A DNA stretch of 27,371 nucleotides from positions 1 through 27,371 of the forward strand of contig JAEWMT010000029.1 in the NCBI GenBank assembly GCA_023393095.1. The letters run 5' to 3'. The stretch comes from Bacillota bacterium. GTDB taxonomy: Bacteria > Bacillota > Clostridia > Lachnospirales > Lachnospiraceae. A program made the translations under genes and the position numbers. Every line of letters begins with the position of its first letter. Position 1 is the first letter of the stretch. Positions 21,924-27,371 of the stretch are shown piece after piece. The notes beneath the pieces were generated by a model. That model was given only the letters and a program-made list of their open reading frames with translations. It had not been told where the DNA came from and made no database searches.

Positions 21924-23411
21924 TTAATCTGTAACTGTAACCTTAACTGCTTCAAACAGACCCGAGGTTCTTGTATAGGCTATTGCATATGCGGTACCGG
22001 CCTTCTTCGTATTAATGGTACCGTTACTAGACAGCTTAAAAATATCAGGGTTGGAGCAAAACCAGTATACTGTTTCATTGGAGCCTTTCGTCAGCGTACC
22101 GGTCAGCCTAATGGTTTCATTGGTGCCCAGCTGCAGGCTGTTCTTATTTATGGAAAGCCCTGTGGACTTAACAACACTCTTAGCCTTAATAACCTTAGCC
22201 TTACTTCCAAGCACTGCTTTGTAGGCTGTAACGGAAGCCTTATTCACCTTTACCGTAGTGCCTTTTTTGATTGCCTTAGAAATATTTTTTATCGGCTTCT
22301 TATTCAGGAAGGTTACTAGATCAAAACCATTTAGTGAGTTATTACCTAAGGATTTAATAGTTGTAGGTAAAATAACGCTGTTTTCATTATCAGAATAGGT
22401 GAAAAATGCCTGGTTTGAAATAGTGGTAACTCCTTCAGGAATACAAACAAACCTAAGCTTGCTTTCAAGGTTCTCATCGCTTATTAAATAAGAAGGTATG
22501 GTCTTACAATTTTTTGATAAAAAGAGGAGCTCCAACTTTTTATCAAATACCGATGATTCCATCTCTGTCACACTATCCGGAACTTTAACAGCGGTAGCTC
22601 CGCAGGCTATTAATCCAAACTTACATAGCTTTGTCAGCTTATAGGTATAGCCATTATTGGTTACTTCCTCTGGAAGTTCCAGATAGGAGTAATCAAGCAT
22701 ATCCGTAACTCCAATAAGCTGTACCGATCCTGTTTTTCCTTTTGCCGAAGAGGTAACCTGATATATCAAACCATCAATGGAAAAGCATCCATTTTCTATA
22801 TCCTTCACTCCGGGAGTTGTGATTGTCGGTATTAAATCAATCTCGTTCTCATAAAGATCACTCCACACATAATAGCTCATAACTTCATGAATTACTTTAG
22901 AATAAGCCGCTTCCATTCCTTCCGGAACGATAAATAAAATATCTGATTGGAATAACCTGTTTGATATGCTTACACTAATTTCTTTCGGTACTGATTTGCC
23001 TAGGAACTCTATGGTATTAAGATTCTTGAATTCACCCGGACTGATGGATAGTGTTCCAGTATAATTAACTGCAAAGCTTAGTTTTGCGATACCTTGATAA
23101 AATGTTTGATATTCCTCTTTATTATAGGTACTGTCAATATCCATAGCAGCAACCCTGTATTCTGATCCCTTAATTAATACGGAGCCCGGAATGGATAGCT
23201 CCTTTAAAGTCTGATTGCTTTCCAGACCGATCAAAGTTGCTTCCTTCTTTTCTTCATTCACAATTCTGTAACAATAGATACCATCCTTATATACGGTATC
23301 CCCCTCAGCTGCACTTGCCTTTACCGGTAGCAGTGTAATAAAGCCTAACATTAAGATAAATAAAGTGGCTTTCATGTACTTAAACCATCTGGTTTCATTT
23401 TTCTTTTCCAT
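21924..23411 (-). CDS. BspA-like leucine-rich-repeat surface protein with C-terminal Ig-like domain
   Basis: A 495-residue secreted protein. The signal peptide is at about residues 13-35. Residues about 55-380 contain leucine-rich units of the BspA/LRR_5 type, for example LKELSIPGSVLIKG, LSISPGEFKNLNTIEFLG and VILPTTIKSLGNNSLNGF. The C-terminal 80 residues form a bacterial Ig-like (Big_2) domain: INKNSLQLGTNETIRLTG, then WFCSNPDIFKLSSNGTINTK. Such proteins mediate adhesion or binding at the cell surface. No LPXTG or S-layer anchor is visible. The AAGGAG site is about 12 bases from the ATG, with a four-codon ATG-to-TAA mini-frame between. Its place between recR and ybaB is unusual. Confidence 0.88.
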   Translation of the reverse strand: MEKKNETRWFKYMKATLFILMLGFITLLPVKASAAEGDTVYKDGIYCYRIVNEEKKEATLIGLESNQTLKELSIPGSVLIKGSEYRVAAMDIDSTYNKEEYQTFYQGIAKLSFAVNYTGTLSISPGEFKNLNTIEFLGKSVPKEISVSISNRLFQSDILFIVPEGMEAAYSKVIHEVMSYYVWSDLYENEIDLIPTITTPGVKDIENGCFSIDGLIYQVTSSAKGKTGSVQLIGVTDMLDYSYLELPEEVTNNGYTYKLTKLCKFGLIACGATAVKVPDSVTEMESSVFDKKLELLFLSKNCKTIPSYLISDENLESKLRFVCIPEGVTTISNQAFFTYSDNENSVILPTTIKSLGNNSLNGFDLVTFLNKKPIKNISKAIKKGTTVKVNKASVTAYKAVLGSKAKVIKAKSVVKSTGLSINKNSLQLGTNETIRLTGTLTKGSNETVYWFCSNPDIFKLSSNGTINTKKAGTAYAIAYTRTSGLFEAVKVTVTD

Positions 23412-23619
23412 TAACCTGTCATACTCCTTTCATATAAAGCTTTTACTTTAATTAAATTTAATTATAGCAAAGATTTTAAATAGAAGTTACGTCAAACAAA
23501 TGTCAATTTTCGTAAGAAATTAAGGCAAGATTTATTGCAGTAAATAAATCCGTATGAATTAGTCAGAGTTGATTTTCGGATAGGGGAATAGATATATAAA
23601 TGCATACTGTTAAATACAG
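23412..23619. other. Leader and intergenic DNA upstream of the surface-protein gene
   Basis: AT-rich DNA with no frame of note, presumably holding the surface-protein promoter. I could not select one with confidence. Confidence 0.35.
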
Positions 23620-23658
23620 AAAGCTCTGATTACTGTAAAAACCAGCATTCAGAGCTTT
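23620..23658 (-). terminator. Hairpin downstream of ybaB
   Basis: AAAGCTCTGA (23620-23629) and TCAGAGCTTT (23649-23658) form a 10-bp perfect stem, with an inner CTG/CAG. No strong T run follows on the minus strand. It lies beyond the large inverted repeat, and is probably the end of the dnaX-ybaB transcript. Confidence 0.55.
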
Positions 23659-23679
23659 GCTTAATCAACTGTAATAATC

Positions 23680-23834
23680 CTAGGTAATTGCGAAACTATA
23701 TAGTCTTTGTAATTGTATACACAGCAGATACATATTTCTCCGCTTCAACGCTTCCTTCGGGCTTAACTTCCGCTCCGAAATAGTATTTGCTGTGTATACA
23801 ATATCTATCATTTATGAGTTACGCAATTACCTAG
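23680..23834. repeat. 155-base inverted-repeat element (family 3), MITE-like
   Basis: The outer arms CTAGGTAATTGCGAAACT (23680-23697) and AGTTACGCAATTACCTAG (23817-23834) match at 17 of 18 positions. The inner arms ATTGTATACACAGCA (23712-23726) and TGCTGTGTATACAAT (23788-23802) are perfect. The centre is more GC-rich, with repeated CGCTTC/CTTCC words. There is no ORF. It lies 10 bases past the ybaB stop. A partial arm recurs at 15465-15481. It may be a nonautonomous mobile element or a structured RNA tail. Confidence 0.7.
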
Positions 23835-23844
23835 TAATAGTCCA

Positions 23845-24198
23845 TTAGAAAGGAAAGCCTCCAAGTCCACTAAGTCCACCCGTTACCTGGCCCATAGCGG
23901 AAGAGGTTTCGTCCTCCATCTTACGAAGTGCTTCATTGGCTGCTGCCATAATCAAGTCCTCTAACATCTCTATATCATCGGGATCAACCACTTCTTTGGA
24001 AAGCTTTACGGAAGTAATTTCTTTTTTACCGGATACCTTAACTGTTACTGCACCGCCGCCAGCACTAGCTTCCCATTCCTTCTCTTCCAGTTCCTTGGTC
24101 ATATCCTCCATCTGTTTTTGCATTTTCTGGGCCTGTTTCATTAAATTACCCATATTTCCCGGTATTCCTCCGCCCGGAAATCCACCTCTTTTAGCCAT
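23845..24198 (-). CDS. ybaB: YbaB/EbfC family nucleoid-associated protein
   Basis: A 117-residue DNA-binding protein that forms tweezer-like dimers; genes of this family lie between dnaX and recR in most bacteria. A glycine-rich start (GGFPGGGIPGNMGNL) is followed by a long helix (MKQAQKMQKQMEDMTKELEEKE). Then come the conserved sheet segment EASAGGGAVTVKVSGKKEITSVKLS and the helix MLEDLIMAAANEALRKMED, with a glycine-rich tail. The AAAAGGAG site eight bases before the ATG is the last of a series of five similar words in the leader. It probably shares the dnaX transcript. Confidence 0.95.
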   Translation of the reverse strand: MAKRGGFPGGGIPGNMGNLMKQAQKMQKQMEDMTKELEEKEWEASAGGGAVTVKVSGKKEITSVKLSKEVVDPDDIEMLEDLIMAAANEALRKMEDETSSAMGQVTGGLSGLGGFPF

Positions 24199-24203
24199 AT
24201 GTC

Positions 24204-24325
24204 TAGCTCCTTTTAATTTTTTTGAAAGGAAGTTGCTCCTTTTATTTTTTGAAGGGAGGTTGTTCCTTTCTGGTTTTATTGATAGGAAGTTGCTCCGTTC
24301 AAGTTTTAGACAGGAGTTTATCTCC
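24204..24325 (-). repeat. Tandem Shine-Dalgarno-like repeat in the dnaX-ybaB spacer
   Basis: On the plus strand GGAAGTTGCTCC (24228-24239), GGAGGTTGTTCC (24255-24266), GGAAGTTGCTCC (24285-24296) and GGAGTTTATCTCC (24313-24325) recur every 27-30 bases. In the mRNA these read as GGAG/GGAA words, most preceded by A-rich stretches, each able to fold into a tiny stem. The true ribosome site of ybaB (near 24205-24211) forms a fifth. T-rich or A-rich linkers separate the units. No start codon follows the first four. Confidence 0.75.
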
Positions 24326-24382
24326 TTTCTACTATATCTTACATTTTATCAAATTATAATGATTTTGTCATTTATTTTATCA

Positions 24383-25960
24383 TCAGTTCTCATATTCAAT
24401 CGGAACATGAATTAATTTTGTTAAATCCGGCACCTCTTCCATACGTTCCTTATTCTTATCCAGATATTTTGTTCCTATCTGTATCTGCTTCTGAAGAAGT
24501 CCTGCATATGCATCCTTAATTAATTGAATATGCGTTTCTCGGTCGATTAATTCTTTATCGATATTATTTGTTACAACAATTAACAGCCCGTTATTACCAT
24601 CGATACTAAGCGTTGCACCCTGTAGCACTGATCCTAGAGCCGGTGCTTTTTTAGTAACCTGAGTTATGATACTCTTCCAGTTCTTGGCGGCTTCCTTTAA
24701 ATCCTCCGGTAAAGCTTCCGGTAAAATGACCGGCTTCTTCTCTTCCAGTATTGACGGTTCAGAACCTCCTTGAAGCTGGGGTGCTCCTGTACTCAGGACG
24801 ACTCCATTCACCAGTTTCTCTTCTAAAGCTTTTAGCCGGGCCGTTATGGAATCCATATTCTGCTCCATCTCCGGCTTACAGAGCTTTATCAGGGTTATTT
24901 CGATCAGTACACGTTTTCTGGTTGCATATCGAATCTGGTTGGAAAGCTCAGAGAAAATGCGAATATACCTCATCAGAGCCTGCTCATCAATGCTTGCCGC
25001 ATCCTGTTTCAGAATCTCCAGATTTTCCGTTGAAACTTCAATGATAATATCTGAGATATTTTCCGTCGTTTTAATTAATAAAAGATTACGAAGATACCAG
25101 ATGAAATCAATGGTAAACTGACCAAGCTCACGACCGTTATTTTCGATCTCCTCTAAATGCCTGATGCAGGCAGCTACATTCTGCTCCATAATATTACCTA
25201 GAAGTCTTGCAAACACCTGGGTATCCACGGCTCCCAGCACTTCAAGTACATTATCGTAGGTCAATTTCTTGCCTAGATAAAAGGCAATGCACTGATCCAA
25301 TAAACTGAGCGCATCACGCATTGATCCGTCCGCAACTCTCGCAACATAACGGAGTGCCTTTTCTTCCGCCTCGATATTCTCTGCCTGCATTAATTCTGCA
25401 AGACGGTCGCTTATGATATCAATCGTAATACGTCTGAAATCATATCTCTGGCATCTTGATAGAATCGTCACCGGAATCTTATGAACCTCAGTAGTTGCCA
25501 ATATAAAAATAACATAGGACGGTGGTTCCTCAATCGTCTTTAGCAAAGCATTAAAGGCCCCCGAAGAAAGCATATGCACCTCGTCAATGATATAAACCTT
25601 ATATCGTCCCTCGGTTGGAGAATATCTTACTTCCTCTACAATTTCACGGACATTGTCCACACCATTATTGGAGGCAGCATCGATTTCGATGACATTCATT
25701 GAGTTACCTGCAGCAATTGATTTGCACATCTTGCATTCATTACAGGGGTTTCCATCCACAGGATTTTCACAGTTAACAACCTTGGCCATCAGTTTTGCAA
25801 TCGTTGTTTTACCGGTTCCTCTGGTGCCGCAGAATAGATAGGCATGTCCGATTCTGCCTGCTTTTATTTGATTTTTTAATGTTGTTACGATATGCTCCTG
25901 ACCCTTGACATCATGAAAATTATCCGGGCGGAACTTTCGATAAAGAGCCGTATAGGACAT
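24383..25960 (-). CDS. dnaX: DNA polymerase III subunit gamma/tau
   Basis: This is the clamp-loader ATPase of the replisome. Walker A is GTRGTGKTT (residues 45-53). A zinc module follows with C64, C73, C76 and C79. Walker B/DExx is IIDEVHML (124-131), sensor 1 is ATTEVH (155-160) and the arginine-finger motif is SRC (168-170). The collar domain III runs to about residue 365, and a shorter tau-type C-terminal region follows. At 525 residues it is slightly shorter than the Bacillus protein. I saw no obvious A-run frameshift site for making gamma. The start has AAAGGAAG upstream and lies 14 bases after the HD-GYP stop, so the two are probably one transcript with ybaB downstream. Confidence 0.97.
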   Translation of the reverse strand: MSYTALYRKFRPDNFHDVKGQEHIVTTLKNQIKAGRIGHAYLFCGTRGTGKTTIAKLMAKVVNCENPVDGNPCNECKMCKSIAAGNSMNVIEIDAASNNGVDNVREIVEEVRYSPTEGRYKVYIIDEVHMLSSGAFNALLKTIEEPPSYVIFILATTEVHKIPVTILSRCQRYDFRRITIDIISDRLAELMQAENIEAEEKALRYVARVADGSMRDALSLLDQCIAFYLGKKLTYDNVLEVLGAVDTQVFARLLGNIMEQNVAACIRHLEEIENNGRELGQFTIDFIWYLRNLLLIKTTENISDIIIEVSTENLEILKQDAASIDEQALMRYIRIFSELSNQIRYATRKRVLIEITLIKLCKPEMEQNMDSITARLKALEEKLVNGVVLSTGAPQLQGGSEPSILEEKKPVILPEALPEDLKEAAKNWKSIITQVTKKAPALGSVLQGATLSIDGNNGLLIVVTNNIDKELIDRETHIQLIKDAYAGLLQKQIQIGTKYLDKNKERMEEVPDLTKLIHVPIEYEN

Positions 25961-25974
25961 AGGCTACTTCCTTT

Positions 25975-27009
25975 CTATTGTATCAGAACTTCTTTATTAT
26001 ATGGTAATAGTTCCTCAAACTGTTGGTTTATATTAATTAGCAGATCTACCAGAGCGGGATCAAAATAGCTTCCCTTTCCTTCTAAAATAATACCCATAGC
26101 AACTTGATGAGAAAATGCCTTTTTGTACGCTCTGTTCGATGTTAGCGCGTCATAAACGTCGGCAATGGTAAGCATTCTTGCATAGAGGGGAATTTCCTCG
26201 CCCTTCAGTCCGTTGGGATAGCCTGTTCCATCCCAGCGCTCATGGTGACAGTTTGCCATATCCATTGCAAGATAAAGCCATCTGGTACCGCCCGTTTCTT
26301 TGATAATCTTTTCAAAGGTCTGCTTACCCAGGGTCGTATGTGTTTTCATAAATTCAAATTCATGATAGTCCAAAGAGGATTCCTTATGGAGGATATCATC
26401 CGTAATTCCTATTTTCCCGATATCATGGAGCGAAGCCGAACGAAGTAAATCGTCTACCTCCTCCGGTGAAATGCGGTCTTTATAGGTATCGCTTGCCATC
26501 GCAGCTTTTAAAAGAACATTAAAATACCTAGTCGTATTCTTTAAATGACCTCCGGTTGTCTCATCCCGACACTCCACTAGCTCGGCGAAGCTGGTCGAGA
26601 TGGCATCCTGAATTTTTACCATATAGGGCTTTTCCTTGCGAAGCTTGGTAAATTCAAGGCAGTTATTAATCCTCAGGAGTAATAATTCTTGTGTAACCTG
26701 AAATGTTAAAAATTCTAAAGCCCCAAGCGAAAGTGCTTTACGCTCAAGTTCGGGTTTGTTATGTTCGGTAAGAAATATTACCGGAATATCCGATATTTCC
26801 TGGAGGCTCTTAATCATATCATAAATCTTCCAGCCCTCATCCTGGATATCAGATACCGTAATCAATATCAAATCAGTAGGATTATTTTTAAGATACAATT
26901 CTAATTCTGTGCTTGTTGGAAGCGGTAATATTTCATAATAATCCTGTAATGCCTTAACAATCATTCGGTATAGTTTCATATTATGGTCTGTGACCAAGAT
27001 TTTCTTCAT
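25975..27009 (-). CDS. HD-GYP phosphodiesterase with degenerate receiver domain
   Basis: A 344-residue protein from the ATG at 27009, which has GGGGAG five bases upstream; the ATG at 27021 has no site. Residues 1-115 have the receiver fold, starting ILVTDHN. The phospho-acceptor position reads LILITV, with threonine (T51) where aspartate is expected, and the conserved lysine after FLT is phenylalanine (F103). The C-terminal HD-GYP domain (about 135-335) keeps its motifs: GGHLKNT, HDIGKIG (HD at 195-196), CHHERWDGTGYPNGLKGEEIP (GYP at 263-265) and IADVYDALTSNR. It should hydrolyse cyclic di-GMP but probably is not controlled by phosphorylation. dnaX follows after 14 bases. Confidence 0.9.
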   Translation of the reverse strand: MKKILVTDHNMKLYRMIVKALQDYYEILPLPTSTELELYLKNNPTDLILITVSDIQDEGWKIYDMIKSLQEISDIPVIFLTEHNKPELERKALSLGALEFLTFQVTQELLLLRINNCLEFTKLRKEKPYMVKIQDAISTSFAELVECRDETTGGHLKNTTRYFNVLLKAAMASDTYKDRISPEEVDDLLRSASLHDIGKIGITDDILHKESSLDYHEFEFMKTHTTLGKQTFEKIIKETGGTRWLYLAMDMANCHHERWDGTGYPNGLKGEEIPLYARMLTIADVYDALTSNRAYKKAFSHQVAMGIILEGKGSYFDPALVDLLININQQFEELLPYNKEVLIQ

Positions 27010-27138
27010 ATTACTCCCCATTCCTGTACATATTTATAAGAAAACACTTGGCGTAGCATCCTCTGTACCTTTTTAAATTTATATTTAAATGATGTCTTTT
27101 TGAATACTTTGTTTTTTTATAACGAATGCGGTAAGACT

Positions 27139-27167
27139 GAAAATAACAATGGTATGCAGTTATTTTC
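27139..27167 (-). terminator. Hairpin between the M15 peptidase and HD-GYP genes
   Basis: GAAAATAAC (27139-27147) and GTTATTTTC (27159-27167) form a perfect 9-bp stem. It lies about 60 bases past the M15 stop codon and 130 bases before the HD-GYP start. No T run follows, so it is a weak terminator candidate. The remaining gap is AT-rich and should hold the HD-GYP/dnaX promoter. Confidence 0.4.
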
Positions 27168-27226
27168 GCTATGCATCATTATAACAATCTTTTATTTTAA
27201 AAGCAATATTCTGTCTTATACTGGAA

Positions 27227-27371
27227 CTATTCCAAATTCTTCTGAAAGTGCTGATAATCCTTAGAATTCTTCCAGTCCCCGCCCCACGTAAAGCCGCGTT
27301 TCGTAAACGCCTTATAACAGGCATCGTTGGTATCTATATAATAAGAGCAGTTCAGCGTACGGTCAGCGTAC
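27227..27371 (-). CDS. M15 family peptidase, C-terminal fragment (cut by window edge)
   Basis: The last 47 codons of a minus-strand gene are visible; its start is beyond the right edge. The translated end carries AFTKRGFTWGGDWKNSKDYQH followed by FQKNLE and stop. The order G-F-x-W-G-G-D-W-x(5)-D-x-x-H-F is the C-terminal zinc-site motif of M15 peptidases (CwlK, endolysin and VanY-like D-Ala/L-Ala-D-Glu peptidases), with the histidine as a metal ligand. It therefore probably encodes a cell-wall peptidase. Whether it is secreted, phage-derived or has cell-wall binding modules cannot be seen. Confidence 0.8.
   Translation of the reverse strand, partial: YADRTLNCSYYIDTNDACYKAFTKRGFTWGGDWKNSKDYQHFQKNLE

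Noticed and set aside
21876..22319. 147-codon plus-strand frame
   Set aside because: Antisense to the surface-protein gene; no ribosome site and no recognisable family.
23936..24415. 159-codon plus-strand frame across ybaB and its leader
   Set aside because: Antisense to ybaB and the tandem repeat; serine/isoleucine-rich shadow composition.
24383..25960. Programmed frameshift site in dnaX producing gamma
   Set aside because: No A-run slippery heptamer with a following stem was noticed in the coding strand; not claimed.
25961..25974. SRP RNA (ffs), often found just upstream of dnaX in Firmicutes
   Set aside because: Only 14 bases separate the HD-GYP stop from the dnaX start, and no SRP Alu or GGAA-tetraloop helix was seen in the nearby gaps.

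Overview
The window reads as a chromosomal segment of a low-GC, spore-forming, probably motile clostridium, most likely a Lachnospiraceae member related to Lachnoclostridium or Anaerocolumna. This is inferred from AT-rich intergenic DNA, the sporulation-type genes yyaC and pdaA with a SleB-type hydrolase, a methyl-accepting chemotaxis protein, a YvyF-type zinc-ribbon protein, and families typical of the group (DUF5711, DUF6472, DUF5050, BspA-like repeats). No phage, intact insertion sequence, CRISPR array, tRNA or rRNA was seen.

Layout. 1-4064 (minus strand): a GC-rich hairpin element at the left edge, then cvpA-like, a DUF5711 gene, and a membrane LysM protein whose cytoplasmic half resembles an MPN/JAMM domain without its metal ligands. 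4365-7293 (plus): spore protease yyaC, then a PadR regulator with its MFS exporter and a perfect 19-bp operator. 7365-11094 (minus): secDF, a small membrane protein, a YvyF-like zinc-ribbon/HTH protein and a DUF6472 protein. 11330-14175 (minus): a chemoreceptor and a ketopantoate-reductase-like enzyme. 14503-16326: pdaA (plus) converging on a LysM/SleB-type hydrolase (minus). 16733-19177 (plus): TetR regulator, BcrA-type ABC ATPase, permease and a 92-residue two-helix protein. 19324-27371 (minus): DUF5050 protein, recR, a BspA-like surface protein, ybaB, dnaX, an HD-GYP protein with a degenerate receiver, and the C-terminus of an M15 peptidase running off the right edge.

Two regulator/exporter units (PadR-MFS and TetR-ABC) each carry a palindrome near the regulator start and a related one before the exporter, as expected for inducible, autoregulated efflux. 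The dnaX-ybaB-recR recombination/replication block is conserved, but a surface-protein gene separates recR from ybaB, and dnaX is apparently co-transcribed with the upstream HD-GYP gene.

The most unusual content is outside the proteins. At least five families of short structured repeats can be seen, four of them with two recognisable copies in the window, mostly just downstream of stop codons. The dnaX-ybaB gap also holds a tandem array of Shine-Dalgarno-like units. No complete new defence or biosynthetic system is evident. The best candidates for something undescribed are the pseudo-MPN LysM protein, the Shine-Dalgarno-like array and the repeat families.
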